A stretch of 64,000 nucleotides of DNA from Rhodococcus sp. KRD162 (GCF_017168335.1 NZ_JABFAU010000011.1:173418-237417), one strand, 5' to 3'. Shown: positions 36,627-46,046, counted from the stretch's first letter. Notes: a model not told the origin generated them from the sequence alone. Program-made: numbers and translations.

Positions 36627-38113
36627 GTGGCCACGTACCTGTCGAGTCGGACTTCGAGCTTGCCTTGGAAGAACGAGAGAATGATGCAGATCACCCAGTA
36701 GTAGAGAGCCGCGACGGAGTAGAGCGTGAAGAAGTCGAAGGTCGGGGCTGCGGCGAGCTGAGCGACGCGCAGCAGTTCGGTCACCAGAATCGTCGATGCC
36801 AGTGAGGTGTCCTTGACCAGCGAGATCAGTGTGTTCGACAGTGGGGGTACCGCAGTACGGAGGGCCTGCGGAAGCACGATGCGTTGCAACGTGGTTCGGT
36901 AGCCCATCCCGATGGTCTGGGCGGCCTCCCACTGGCCCTTGGGCACGCTCAGAATCGCGGCACGAATGACCTCTGCGGCGTAGCCGCCGACATTCAAGGA
37001 GAACGCCACCACCGCGGCCGGGAACGGCGAGATCACGATACCGAACTGTGGCAGCCCGTAGAAGATGATGAACAGCTGCAGCAGTAGGGGAGTGCCGCGG
37101 ATGATCGAGACGTAGAACCGGGCGACCGCAGCGAGTGGCTTCATCGACGAAATGCGTGCCAGCGCAACCGCCAAGGCGATGACGAGCCCGATCACGAAGC
37201 TGATCGCGGTCAGCGGAATGGTCATCGTGACGGTGGCTTTGAGCATCGGCCACAGATTGTCGAGAACCAACTGCATCTTCGACGGAGCAGTCGACGCAGC
37301 CTCGTCACCGACCGGGGCCGCAGTGTCTGCGGTGGGTGCGGCGACATCGCTGCCGAAGTACTTCCGCGAGATCTCGGCGAGAGTGCCGTTCTCCCGCAAG
37401 GTGTCGATCGCGGTGTCGACTTCGCCCATCAGCCCACTGTTCTTGCGGGCCACGAACGATTGCAGAGTCGTGTCTCCGGTATCGGCCGCGATTTTCACGC
37501 CGGTGTCGCCGGTCTGCTGCAGGTACTCGGCGATGGCGAGGGAGTCGTTGACGGTGGCGTCGACGCGTCCGTCCTTGACGAGAGTGACGGCCTGAACGAA
37601 TCCTTCGACGGCCTCGACGTTCGCGCCTGCGTTCGCGGCGACCTCGGCCCAGTTGCTCGTCGACGATTGCGCTGTGGTCTTGCCTGCCAAGTCGGCCAGC
37701 GAGGTGATGGTGGTGTTGTCTGCGGCAGTGAGGATCTGGCCCTGCGACACCGTGTAGGGCTTGGACAGGTCGTACGCGGATTGTCGAGCGGGAGTGATCG
37801 AGACCTGATTGGCGATGAGGTCGAATCGCTGCGACTGGAGGCCGGCGAAGATCGAGTCGAACGGGGTCTGCACGAAGTCCACGCGCACGCCCAATTCGGC
37901 ACCCACCGCGTCGATCACGTCGATGTCGTATCCGGTGAGTTGCCCGTCCGCTCCCTGGTAGCTGAACGGGCTGTACGTGCCCTCGGTGCCGACCACCAGC
38001 ACGCCCTCGTCCCGCACGCGGTCCAGTAGCGACTGCGAGGACGAACTGCATCCGGACAACCCCAGGATGCCGATCAGGATCGCGACCAGAGCCAGGGTTG
38101 ATCTGCGCACCAT
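36623..38113 (-). CDS. Fused substrate-binding lipoprotein and permease of an amino-acid ABC importer
   Basis: At 496 residues this chain joins two normally separate parts. A lipoprotein signal peptide ends in LSGC near residue 22. A type-3 solute-binding domain (about 35-255) opens with VLVVGTEGTYSPFSYQG and includes GYDIDVIDAVGAELG. A linker rich in Ala/Thr/Asp follows, then an HisM-type permease domain from about 285 with the EAA-like loop EAAQTIGMGYRTTLQRIVLPQALRTAVPP. Such fusions are known in cystine and glutamine importers; the substrate here is not clear. It works with the ATPase gene that overlaps its end. Gram-positive lipid anchoring by Cys22 keeps the binding domain at the membrane. 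Confidence 0.92.
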   Translation of the reverse strand: MVRRSTLALVAILIGILGLSGCSSSSQSLLDRVRDEGVLVVGTEGTYSPFSYQGADGQLTGYDIDVIDAVGAELGVRVDFVQTPFDSIFAGLQSQRFDLIANQVSITPARQSAYDLSKPYTVSQGQILTAADNTTITSLADLAGKTTAQSSTSNWAEVAANAGANVEAVEGFVQAVTLVKDGRVDATVNDSLAIAEYLQQTGDTGVKIAADTGDTTLQSFVARKNSGLMGEVDTAIDTLRENGTLAEISRKYFGSDVAAPTADTAAPVGDEAASTAPSKMQLVLDNLWPMLKATVTMTIPLTAISFVIGLVIALAVALARISSMKPLAAVARFYVSIIRGTPLLLQLFIIFYGLPQFGIVISPFPAAVVAFSLNVGGYAAEVIRAAILSVPKGQWEAAQTIGMGYRTTLQRIVLPQALRTAVPPLSNTLISLVKDTSLASTILVTELLRVAQLAAAPTFDFFTLYSVAALYYWVICIILSFFQGKLEVRLDRYVAT

Positions 38114-38152
38114 TTGCGCCTGCTTTCGCTGTATTGACGAGTGGAGAAAAAC

Positions 38153-38635
38153 CTACCCGTCGATCTCCAACTCCGCTGACACCACCACGGTGTTGTTCAT
38201 CGGCAGCGCGGCCACCCCGAGTGCGGTGCGTGCATGAGCGCCGATCTCGGGGCCGAAGACGGCCAGCACCAGATCCGAGAAGCCGTTGACGACCGTGGTG
38301 GTCTGGGTGAAGCCGTGATCGGCGTTGACCGACCCGGTGACGGTGAGCCACGCACTGATTCGATCGAGGTCGCCGACGGCACGGGCGACGCTACCGAGCA
38401 GCGCCAGCGCCGTATCGCGCGCGGCGTCGGTGGCCGCATCGAGACTCACCTGTGACGGGACGGCACCGAACGGGCCCGCGAGAGTGCCGTCCGGTGCCAA
38501 GGGAGAATGCCCCGAGGCGAATACGCGGTTGCCGCGCACACGTGCCCACTCGAAGGAGAACTCGAATCCCGGGGGTGCGGTCGGTTCACCGGGCAACGTG
38601 AAGCCGAGTTCGGTGATGCGGCGTTCGATCTCCAT
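38153..38635 (-). CDS. RidA (YjgF/YER057c/UK114) family protein
   Basis: This 160-residue protein is like RidA, which hydrolyses reactive enamine and imine intermediates from PLP enzymes. The NRVFASGHSPL strand and the later HARTALGVAALPMNNTVVVSAEL segment match the family core. The Arg in the ARTALG segment fits the conserved RidA substrate-binding Arg. It is somewhat longer than YjgF because of a long N-terminal part. The ATG at 38635 is preceded by AGGA. It follows the phosphatase gene by 14 bp on the same strand. Confidence 0.88.
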   Translation of the reverse strand: MEIERRITELGFTLPGEPTAPPGFEFSFEWARVRGNRVFASGHSPLAPDGTLAGPFGAVPSQVSLDAATDAARDTALALLGSVARAVGDLDRISAWLTVTGSVNADHGFTQTTTVVNGFSDLVLAVFGPEIGAHARTALGVAALPMNNTVVVSAELEIDG

Positions 38636-38649
38636 GAACGAAAATCCTG

Positions 38650-39204
38650 TCAGACCACAACACCGTTGATGGTGCGAACGGTCCAGCGGATACCGTCGTG
38701 TTCGAGGGTCGAGACGCCGGCATTGAGAATGCGCGGTGAGTGTCGGCGACGAATCGAGTCCAAGATCGCCCGGATGACGCCCCCGTGTGCGACGGCGACC
38801 ACTGCCGAATCGGGATGCAGGGAGGCGATCTCGTCGACCGCGCGCACACCCCTGAGCATCAGATTCGAGCGCGGCTCCAAACCGGGGTATCGACCGTCGG
38901 GCCAGTGCGAATAGGCATCCCAGTCCGTGAATCCCTCGGCCTCGCCGAAGTGCCGTTCGGCCAGATCGGGGAATTCGGCTGTTCGTGTCAGGCCTATGTG
39001 AGCACCGATGATGTCGGCGGTTTCCGCTGCTCGGATCAGCGGTGAGCTGACAAGCTGGTCCCAAGGCCGGTACGCGAGTTCGTAGCCGGCCTCACGGGCC
39101 TGAGCGCGGCCGGTGTCGTTGAGAGGAATGTCCGATGAGCCTTGCAGACGCCCGTGCAGATTCCAGTTCGTTTCGCCGTGCCGAACCAGCGCCAGAAAAG
39201 TCAT
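38650..39204 (-). CDS. Histidine phosphatase superfamily protein (phosphoglycerate-mutase-like)
   Basis: This 184-residue phosphatase has the RHGETNWN catalytic motif at the N-terminus with the phosphohistidine His, the LNDTGRAQA segment, SSPLIRAAETA, and a second catalytic His in VAHGGVIRAIL. This suits a phosphatase of small phosphate esters; the true substrate is unknown. It ends 14 bp before RidA, and both may share a promoter. It diverges from the acyl-CoA dehydrogenase pair. Confidence 0.92.
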   Translation of the reverse strand: MTFLALVRHGETNWNLHGRLQGSSDIPLNDTGRAQAREAGYELAYRPWDQLVSSPLIRAAETADIIGAHIGLTRTAEFPDLAERHFGEAEGFTDWDAYSHWPDGRYPGLEPRSNLMLRGVRAVDEIASLHPDSAVVAVAHGGVIRAILDSIRRRHSPRILNAGVSTLEHDGIRWTVRTINGVVV

Positions 39205-39282
39205 AGTGAGCGGAGAATATCCCACAGTTACCTGGGAGTACGGTCGATACGAAGATACGCGAACGAGCACGGAGGATTGTCG

Positions 39283-40458
39283 ATGAATCTTGCCCTGACA
39301 GAAGAAGAGGCCGCGTTCCGCGACGAGATGCGGACGTTCTTCACCACGAAGATCCCTGCCGAGATTCGCGAGAAGAACGCGACGGGCCAGGAGTTGAGCA
39401 AGGACGACGTGGTCACGACCATGCGGATCTTGAACGAGAACGGCCTGGCGGTGCCGCATTGGCCAGCCGAGTTCGGCGGCCGGGACTGGACCGCAGTGCA
39501 GCGTCACATCTGGCTCGACGAAATGCAGCTGGCATCGGTGCCGGAGCCGCTGGCGTTCAACGCCTCGATGGTCGGCCCGGTCATCGCGACGTTCGGCTCC
39601 CAGGAACTCAAGGAAAAGTTCCTCCCGAAGACGGCGAACCTCGACATCTGGTGGTGCCAGGGCTTCTCCGAGCCCGAGGCCGGATCGGATCTCGCCTCGC
39701 TCCGCACCACCGCAATTCGCGACGGCGACGACTACATCGTCAACGGGCAGAAGACATGGACCACGCTCGGTCAGTACGCCGACTGGATCTTCGCACTCGT
39801 ACGGACCAACCCGGACGCGCCGAAGAAGCAGGCCGGAATCTCGTTTCTGCTCATCGATCTGAGCACCCCCGGCATCGAGATGCGACCGATCAAGTTGGTC
39901 GACGGCAGTGTCGAGGTCAACGAGGTCTTCTTCGACAACGTCCGCGTTCCGGCCGAGAACCTCGTCGGCGAGGAGAACCAGGGTTGGAGCTACGCCAAGT
40001 TCTTGCTCGGTAACGAGCGCACCGGAGTCGCCCGCGCCGGACACACCACGGTGCGGCTGGGACAGGCGAAAAAGCATGCCGCGCAGACGAAGGTCGGCAC
40101 CGGCACGCTGCTCGAGGATCCGTTGTTCGCGGCGAAACTGGCCGAGGTGGAGAACGAACTGCTCGCTCTGGAGCTGACCCAGCTGCGGATGGTGTCCAGC
40201 TCGGACGACGGCAAGCCGAACCCTGCGTCGTCCATCCTCAAGTTGCGAGGATCGGAGTTGCAGCAGGCCACCACCGAATTGCTGATGGACATCGCCGGAC
40301 CCGACTCGCTGCCGTACGAGGCAGGCGATGACATCGAGAGCGACGGGTGGGCACAGCGATCCGTACCGAATTACCTCAATTACCGCAAGGTCTCGATCTA
40401 CGGTGGCTCGAACGAAGTTCAGCGCACCATCATCGCCTCGGCGATCCTCGGACTGTAA
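39283..40458 (+). CDS. Acyl-CoA dehydrogenase, first of a tandem pair
   Basis: This 391-residue flavoprotein starts MNLALTEEEAAFRDEMRTFF. It holds the FAD-binding signature WWCQGFSEPEAGSDLASLRTTA, the QKTWTTLGQYADW strand and the C-terminal YGGSNEVQRTIIASAILG. The common YEG-type Glu is Gly in this subgroup; a Glu in FLLGNERTGVARA could be the base, as in isovaleryl-CoA type enzymes. ATG 39283 has GGAGG upstream. It lies 16 bp before a second dehydrogenase, so the two may form a heteromer, as in mycobacterial ChsE (FadE28/29) complexes that shorten sterol side chains. Substrate unknown. Confidence 0.93.
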   Translation: MNLALTEEEAAFRDEMRTFFTTKIPAEIREKNATGQELSKDDVVTTMRILNENGLAVPHWPAEFGGRDWTAVQRHIWLDEMQLASVPEPLAFNASMVGPVIATFGSQELKEKFLPKTANLDIWWCQGFSEPEAGSDLASLRTTAIRDGDDYIVNGQKTWTTLGQYADWIFALVRTNPDAPKKQAGISFLLIDLSTPGIEMRPIKLVDGSVEVNEVFFDNVRVPAENLVGEENQGWSYAKFLLGNERTGVARAGHTTVRLGQAKKHAAQTKVGTGTLLEDPLFAAKLAEVENELLALELTQLRMVSSSDDGKPNPASSILKLRGSELQQATTELLMDIAGPDSLPYEAGDDIESDGWAQRSVPNYLNYRKVSIYGGSNEVQRTIIASAILGL

Positions 40459-40474
40459 GGGAGCATCTGAAGAC

Positions 40475-41602
40475 ATGGATTTCGATTTCAGCGAAGAACA
40501 GAAGCTGCTGCGCGACACCACTCGTGAGGTCCTCTCGCGGGCCTATGACACCGAGAAGCGCAACAAGGTCGTTGCCGGTGAGCTGGGCTGGAGCACCGAT
40601 GTCTGGAAGCAGCTGGCCGAGGTCGGGCTACTGGGCCTGACATTCGGCGAGGAGGACGGTGGCATGGACGCCGGTCCCGTGGAGATCATGGCGGTCATGA
40701 CCGAGGTCGGACGCAGATTGGCTCCGGAGCCGATTCTCGACGCCGTCCTCGTCCCCGGTGGGTTGATCTCCGAACTCGGCAGCGCCGATCAGCGCCGGAG
40801 GCTGTTGCCGCCGGTGGCAGAAGGATCGTCGATGTTGGCGTTCGCGCACAACGAATCCGGTAGCCGCTGGCCGAACATCGAGGTGGCCACCACCGCCACC
40901 GAGGACGGTGGATCGTGGTCGATCACCGGCGTCAAGAACCCGGTTCCGCACGGCGGTAGCGCAGACGTGATCGTCGTCAGTGCCGTGCTTCCCACCGGTG
41001 GAACGGGACTGTTCGTCGTCGATGCCGACGCGACCGGTGTGACACGCAAGTCCTATGCCACCCACGACGGCCAGCGCGCGGCGCAGCTCGAATTCGTCGA
41101 CGTTGCAGCGGAACCGCTCGGCACCGCAGAGAACGCGGCAGCGGCGATCACCGGTGCCGAGGTGCGGGCGCAGGCCGCGCTGTGCGCGGAGGCAATCGGT
41201 GCCATGGAGGAGGCGCTGCGGCTGACCACCGATTATCTCAAGCAGCGCAAGCAGTTCGGGGTCCCGCTGGCCAAGTTCCAGGCGCTCACTTTCCGTGCGG
41301 CAGACATGTACGTGCTGCTCGAGCTGGCCCGCAGCATGAGCCTTTACGCCACGATGTCGTTGTCGGACGGCAACGTGGACACGACAATCGCCTCGCGTGC
41401 GAAGCTGCAGATCTCGCGGTCCGGTCGCAAGATCGGCCAGGAAGCGATTCAGCTGCACGGCGGGATCGGCGTCACCGCCGAGTACCCGGTGGGGCACTAC
41501 ACCAGCCGGCTCGTGGCTATCGAGCACACTCTCGGTGGTGCCGACGAGCACCTGCGCATCCTGGCCTCGAAGGTCTCCGATCACGATCTCATCGGGATCT
41601 GA
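40475..41602 (+). CDS. Acyl-CoA dehydrogenase, second of a tandem pair
   Basis: This 375-residue protein has the acyl-CoA dehydrogenase fold (MDFDFSEEQKLLRDTTREVL at the N-terminus, RKQFGVPLAKFQALTFRAADM in the helical domain, QLHGGIGVTAEYPVGHYTSRL near the end), but the middle domain is divergent and the usual PSGGSD segment is weak (HNESGSRWPNIEVATTA). It fits the non-catalytic or FAD-sharing partner in a heteromeric dehydrogenase with the upstream gene. The ATG is 16 bp after that gene's stop. A long hairpin terminator follows. Confidence 0.9.
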   Translation: MDFDFSEEQKLLRDTTREVLSRAYDTEKRNKVVAGELGWSTDVWKQLAEVGLLGLTFGEEDGGMDAGPVEIMAVMTEVGRRLAPEPILDAVLVPGGLISELGSADQRRRLLPPVAEGSSMLAFAHNESGSRWPNIEVATTATEDGGSWSITGVKNPVPHGGSADVIVVSAVLPTGGTGLFVVDADATGVTRKSYATHDGQRAAQLEFVDVAAEPLGTAENAAAAITGAEVRAQAALCAEAIGAMEEALRLTTDYLKQRKQFGVPLAKFQALTFRAADMYVLLELARSMSLYATMSLSDGNVDTTIASRAKLQISRSGRKIGQEAIQLHGGIGVTAEYPVGHYTSRLVAIEHTLGGADEHLRILASKVSDHDLIGI

Positions 41603-41626
41603 GTACACCCAAACCCAGGTCGTGTC

Positions 41627-41669
41627 ACTCTGGGCCCGGTTGCCGTCGAACGGTGGCCGGGCCCAGAGT
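41627..41669 (+). terminator. Hairpin terminator after the acyl-CoA dehydrogenase pair
   Basis: A perfect 13-bp stem (41627-41639 with 41657-41669) has a 17-nt loop that contains a smaller stem. It is 25 bases past the stop codon. A T tract is missing, so termination may depend on stem strength alone. Confidence 0.65.
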
Positions 41670-41811
41670 CGTGTGCGGGGCCTGCACCCGGTGTTTGCGC
41701 GCTGTTCACCGTCGAGATTCGACCAGCCTGGTCTCAGGGAACGCTCGTATGCTTGGGTTGCAGTAGCGGCGGTCGTCCAATCCGGACGATTGCGAAACGG
41801 TAGGTCCGATC

Positions 41812-42735
41812 GTGAGCGAGAGTTCGATGAAGTCTCGGATGGCCGAGTACCCACGTCCCCACCACTGCTTGCTGCATGTCAGCGACACGCATCTCGTCGA
41901 CGGCGGTCGGTTGTACGGCGGCGTGGACAGTGAGCTGAGGCTCGAGCAGGTCTTGACCGATGTGCGCAACTCGGGTGTGCGCCCCGATGCGCTGGTGTTC
42001 ACCGGAGACCTCACCGACAAGGGCGAGCCGGGCGCGTACGAGAAGCTGCGGGAGTTGGTCGAGCCGGTCGCAGCGGAACTGGGCGCGCAGATCGTGTGGG
42101 CGATGGGCAATCACGACGATCGTTCGGCGTTCCGGCAGAAGTTGCTCGACGCGGAACCGAGCGGCCAGTCCATCGATCGGGTGCACGATGTCGATGGTCT
42201 TCGGGTCGTCACCCTCGACACGACGGTTCCAGGTGAGCACCACGGCGAGCTCGGCGACGAGCAATTGGCTTGGTTGACCGAGATTCTCGCCACACCAGCC
42301 CAGTTCGGTACCATCCTGGCGATGCATCACCCGCCGGTACCCACCGTGCTCGATCTCGCGGTGCTGGTCGAGTTGATCGATCAGTCACGCCTCGCCGAGG
42401 TGCTGCGCGGAACCGACGTGCGATCCATTCTTGCTGGGCACCTGCACTATTCGACCACTGCCACCTTCGCAGGCATTCCCGTGTCGGTCGCGTCTGCCAC
42501 GTGCTACACCCAGGATCTCAACGTGCCTGCCGGCGGATTGCGCGGCCGCGACGGAGCCCAGGGATACAACCTCGTGCACGTCTACGACGACACCGTCGTC
42601 CACTCGGTTGTGCCTACGGGCTCGTACGACACTGTGGGAGAAGCGGTCTCGGCCGAGGAGACGGCACGCAGGCTCGATGCGGCTGGAGTCACCATCGCAG
42701 ACAGTGCTCGCCGGAAGACGTTCAGCGACGCCTAA
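41812..42735 (+). CDS. cpdA: Metallophosphoesterase, cyclic-nucleotide phosphodiesterase (CpdA)
   Basis: This 307-residue enzyme is very close to M. tuberculosis Rv0805 as I recall it, a dinuclear metal 3',5'-cAMP/2',3'-cNMP phosphodiesterase. The metal ligands are seen as SDTH, FTGD, GNHD, HHPPVP and GHLHYS. It starts at GTG 41812, with a possible shorter start at ATG 41827. Its stop shares bases with the convergent cpsY stop (42732-42735), the same arrangement as Rv0805-Rv0806c. The role is cAMP turnover and possibly cell-wall effects. Confidence 0.93.
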   Translation: MSESSMKSRMAEYPRPHHCLLHVSDTHLVDGGRLYGGVDSELRLEQVLTDVRNSGVRPDALVFTGDLTDKGEPGAYEKLRELVEPVAAELGAQIVWAMGNHDDRSAFRQKLLDAEPSGQSIDRVHDVDGLRVVTLDTTVPGEHHGELGDEQLAWLTEILATPAQFGTILAMHHPPVPTVLDLAVLVELIDQSRLAEVLRGTDVRSILAGHLHYSTTATFAGIPVSVASATCYTQDLNVPAGGLRGRDGAQGYNLVHVYDDTVVHSVVPTGSYDTVGEAVSAEETARRLDAAGVTIADSARRKTFSDA

Positions 42736-44213
42736 CGCTGTTCGCGTTCCCACGGCGCGACGATGGGGAAGTACTTGTCCAGGAACTGCGTCACCGTCCG
42801 AGTGCGCAGGTCCAGGTCGACTTCCGGGAAGCTGCCGTCGTTGAGGCAGAAGAAATCCACCGACCGTTTGGGGAGCAGTTTCGCCATCGCGTCGAGGCCG
42901 GCTGCGGTGGTGGTGTCGATGTATCGCACCTTGGCGTCTTTCTGCACCACGGCGCGGCCACTCATCAGCGCGTAGTAGTGGTACAGCGAGTTCGTCACCG
43001 AGATGTTGGTACTCGCGCGGAACGCGCTGGCAGCAGTGGAAGCGAACTCGTCCGGAAACTCGTTCTCCATTTCCTGCATCACGCTGCGGCGCAACGGGGT
43101 TGCCGCATGTTCGAGATGTCGGGTGGTGGTCATTCCGAATCGGTCCTGCAGGATACGACGGTTCACTCGCGCCGCGTTCTCGAATCCGCTGCGGTCGGCG
43201 TCGCTGTAACCCAACCCGATTCGCGTTGTCGCCTCGATGAACATGCTGATTCCGCCAGGGGAGAAGAACATCGACGGGTTGACCGGACGGCCGAAGAACA
43301 TGTCGTCGTTCGAGTACAGGAAGTGCTCGGACAATCCGGGGATATGGTGCAGTTGGCACTCGACGGCCTGCGAATTATGGGTCGGCAGAACGGAAGTGTC
43401 GACGAAGAATGCCTCGCTCGGCACGAACGTCACCTTCGGATGCTCGGCCAGCCACGCCGGTCTCGGCGAGTCGGTGGCAACGAAGATGCGTCTTATCCAC
43501 GGCGCGTACAGGTGAATCGACCGCAGTGCGTACTTCAGTTCGTCGATCTGTCGATAGCGGGCTGCCGAGTCGTCGCCTTCGCCGACGACGTAATTCGCCA
43601 TCCGGCGAGCGCGCTGTGCCTGAAATTCCGCTGACGAGCCGTCGACCCAGGAGAAGACGATGTCGATATCGAAATTGATGTCCGAGGCGTGGTCGGCGAA
43701 CATGTTCTCGATGGTCGGCCAGGTCCTGCCGAAGCGTTCGACGGTTCCGCGGACGGCCTCATCGGGCCGGATATTGCGTCTGGTCAGGGAGTTCTCGATG
43801 GGTAGCACGATCTCGCTCGGCGAGAACGACCACAGTTCGATCTGCACTGCCGTCGATGCGCCGTAGTACAAGCCGCTGAACGGTTCGACCCGCGGACGGT
43901 ACAGGCGCACGATCCGCGCGTTCGCGGACGGCGAGAGGGTGCCGTCGGCCACCAGCACCGCTTTTCCGCGGGCGTCGACGGTCTTCGAGTAGAACGGCTC
44001 GGCGCGGCAGGCGTGCGCCAGCGCAGTGGTGAGTACCTCGCGGGAACTCAGTTCGATGGCGATGACGGGTCGTTCGTCGTTGCCGCGAACGAGCAGGTAT
44101 TCGATGCCTGCGGCGTCGAGAACTCCGCGCAGGAACAGCAGGTCCTCGACCATCGCCTGGTGGGGAGTGGTGGAGGTGATCGTCAGCGCGTAGCGGCCAT
44201 CGTGGCTGACCAC
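42732..44213 (-). CDS. cpsY: Stealth-family exopolysaccharide phosphotransferase (CpsY-like)
   Basis: This 493-residue protein has the Stealth conserved regions: CR1 as [13 protein letters not shown]2 as [22 protein letters not shown] followed by [13 protein letters not shown], and NDDMFFG-type motifs in CR3 with [22 protein letters not shown]. Such enzymes transfer hexose-1-phosphate to sugar polymers. A counterpart sits next to cpdA in mycobacteria. The first canonical start in frame is GTG 44213, but it lacks a ribosome binding site. The frame stays open to about 44340, where AAGGA precedes an ATC codon at 44328-44330, so the protein may start 39 codons earlier. Confidence 0.9.
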   Translation of the reverse strand: MVSHDGRYALTITSTTPHQAMVEDLLFLRGVLDAAGIEYLLVRGNDERPVIAIELSSREVLTTALAHACRAEPFYSKTVDARGKAVLVADGTLSPSANARIVRLYRPRVEPFSGLYYGASTAVQIELWSFSPSEIVLPIENSLTRRNIRPDEAVRGTVERFGRTWPTIENMFADHASDINFDIDIVFSWVDGSSAEFQAQRARRMANYVVGEGDDSAARYRQIDELKYALRSIHLYAPWIRRIFVATDSPRPAWLAEHPKVTFVPSEAFFVDTSVLPTHNSQAVECQLHHIPGLSEHFLYSNDDMFFGRPVNPSMFFSPGGISMFIEATTRIGLGYSDADRSGFENAARVNRRILQDRFGMTTTRHLEHAATPLRRSVMQEMENEFPDEFASTAASAFRASTNISVTNSLYHYYALMSGRAVVQKDAKVRYIDTTTAAGLDAMAKLLPKRSVDFFCLNDGSFPEVDLDLRTRTVTQFLDKYFPIVAPWEREQR

Positions 44214-44384
44214 GTCGGAACGTTCGCTCAGTCGCGCCGCGGATGCTGCTGATTCTCGAGTGACGGCATCGTTCGTCTCGTGCTCCGGTGGAACGAGGTA
44301 GATATCGTGCGGGGCAGAAGACGAGGTGATGGCGTTCCTTCCGGAGTGAACTCGCTGGCCGAGGAAACCCGGTGCTTCATCAGT

Positions 44385-44747
44385 CTAGTGCAGGTCCGGG
44401 GCTTGTTGAACGCGCTGCGGTAGAACCCTGCTCGCCGTGGCCAGGCCGACTGCGATTCCAGCGGCGTCGGCGAGTGCGTCGGCGACCGACCCGGAGCGTC
44501 CCAGAGGCAGGATCGCCTGAAGGAACTCCGAGAGCACCGCGAATCCCAGCACCCACAACGCGGTCCCGGCCCAACCGATTCCAGCCATGCGTGAGGTGTA
44601 CGCGAGGGCGGCGAAGAGCACCAAGTGAATGATCTTGTCGCTGTGCTCGAAACCAGAGGGCACCCCCGACGCGGGGGTGAACAGCACGACCAAGGCCACG
44701 ACGAATGTGACGCCCAGCGGAATTCGATACGTCGACGGCGAGAACAC
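44385..44747 (-). CDS. VanZ-like membrane protein
   Basis: This 120-residue protein has about four hydrophobic segments and the VanZ signature pieces HSDKIIHLVLFAALAY and LSEFLQAILPLGRSGSVADALADAAG. VanZ proteins confer low-level teicoplanin resistance in some species, but most relatives have no known role. The GTG at 44747 is the most likely start, 10 bp after the methyltransferase stop; the ribosome binding site is not clear. It probably shares an operon with that gene. Confidence 0.78.
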   Translation of the reverse strand: MFSPSTYRIPLGVTFVVALVVLFTPASGVPSGFEHSDKIIHLVLFAALAYTSRMAGIGWAGTALWVLGFAVLSEFLQAILPLGRSGSVADALADAAGIAVGLATASRVLPQRVQQAPDLH

Positions 44748-44757
44748 CGCGAGGAGT

Positions 44758-45429
44758 TTACCGGCGTTGCAGCACCACCACCGTGTCGATTCGCTCGTCA
44801 CCGTCCGGCGTCGTACGGGTGCGGTGTTCGGCGTGGATCACCTCGAACCCGTCGCCTGCCGCGGCGACAACCGGTTCCGGCCCGAACATTCGATTCTGGG
44901 CCGGATGCTGCGATGCGTGGCTGTCGTTGGGGCTGTGGCCGACGATCAGTAGACGTCCTTTCGGCGCAACTGCTGCGGCGAACCTGCGCGTGGTCAGTTC
45001 GAGTTCGTCGGGTGGCACCTGCAGGAAGTGCACCGACACCAGATCGAACGCCGCGGCCGGAGGAGTCCAATCCAGAACGTCTTCCTGTCTCCACTCCACC
45101 GCGAGTGTCTGCGACTCGAGTGCCTGTTGTGCCGCACGAGCGCGGCCGAGGGCGACATCGGAGATGTCCACGCCGGTGACGTTCCACCCTTCACCGGCCA
45201 GCCACAGGGTGTCGGCACCTTCTCCGCAGCCGATGTCCAGGGCGCGGCCCGGGGTCAGCTCGGACGCCTCTTGTACCAACACGGCGTTGGGGTTTCCGCT
45301 CCAGATGGAGGTGCGTTGGTTGTAGAGGTCGTCCCAGAACGCTGCGTCGAACGCGCCGTTCTCGAAATCCGGTTCTGCGTGGCCGCGGTCGTTCTCGGCG
45401 TGGATGTGTGCGTGCTTGTGCTCTGCCAT
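44758..45429 (-). CDS. Class I SAM-dependent methyltransferase with His-rich N-terminus
   Basis: This 223-residue enzyme has the SAM-binding motif I ALDIGCGEGADTLWLA and the acidic GVDIS of motif II, followed by the DLVSVHFLQVP motif IV region. The first 20 residues contain six His (start MAEHKHAHIHAENDRGHAE), so the N-terminus may bind metal. It resembles the TehB and thiol S-methyltransferase type. The substrate is unknown. It diverges from the phosphoribosyltransferase and precedes the VanZ-like gene. Confidence 0.88.
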   Translation of the reverse strand: MAEHKHAHIHAENDRGHAEPDFENGAFDAAFWDDLYNQRTSIWSGNPNAVLVQEASELTPGRALDIGCGEGADTLWLAGEGWNVTGVDISDVALGRARAAQQALESQTLAVEWRQEDVLDWTPPAAAFDLVSVHFLQVPPDELELTTRRFAAAVAPKGRLLIVGHSPNDSHASQHPAQNRMFGPEPVVAAAGDGFEVIHAEHRTRTTPDGDERIDTVVVLQRR

Positions 45430-45503
45430 GGTTCGAGAGTGCCCGCCGACGAGGCTTGGCGCAAATATCTTTGCTCGATTGGCAAAAGGGTCTGGGTAGA
45501 GTC

Positions 45504-46046
45504 ATGATCATGACCGAACAGGAACGCGAAGTGCTGACGTGGGAAGCCTTCGGAGACGCCTCGCGTGAACTGACCCGAGTGATCGTCGACGACGGCTTCG
45601 TTCCGGACATCGTCATCGCGATCGCCCGTGGCGGACTCATTCCCGCGGGCGCGATTGCCTACGCGATGGGAGTCAAGGCTGCGGGCACCCTCAACGTCGA
45701 GTTCTACTCGGACATCGAAGAGACCTTGCCCGATCCTGTTGTCCTGGAACCGCTTCTGGACACCGACGCCATCGTCGACAAGAAGTTGCTCGTCGTCGAC
45801 GACGTCGCCGATTCCGGCCGCACGCTCGCCCTGGTGATCGATCTGCTGAAGGCACACACACCCGACGTCCGGTCGGCAGTGATCTACACCAAGCCCAGAA
45901 CCATCGTGCAGCCGGATTACTCGTGGCGAGAGACCGACAAGTGGATCAAATTTTCCGTGGTCCACATTGCCGGTCATCACCTGAGTTATTCGCTGGAGAC
46001 GTCGATGAGCACCTTGCCGACGGTTCCGTTTTCGACGGCGTCGTGA
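45504..46046 (+). CDS. Phosphoribosyltransferase with a 3' frameshift
   Basis: This purine-type phosphoribosyltransferase has the PRPP-binding motif LLVVDDVADSGRTL and the DIVIAIARGGLIPAGAIAYAMGVK N-terminal part. The last 31 residues of the frame as read do not fit the family. In relatives the protein ends near KWI-x-FPWS. Removing one T from TTTT at 45951-45954 gives FPWSTLPVIT and a stop at 45982-45984, just before the convergent gene's stop at 45986. As sequenced, the frame instead runs on to 46046 and overlaps that gene by 61 bp. The active site is untouched, so function may survive. Start ATG 45504 has a purine-rich site upstream; ATG 45510 is possible. Confidence 0.88.
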   Translation: MIMTEQEREVLTWEAFGDASRELTRVIVDDGFVPDIVIAIARGGLIPAGAIAYAMGVKAAGTLNVEFYSDIEETLPDPVVLEPLLDTDAIVDKKLLVVDDVADSGRTLALVIDLLKAHTPDVRSAVIYTKPRTIVQPDYSWRETDKWIKFSVVHIAGHHLSYSLETSMSTLPTVPFSTAS

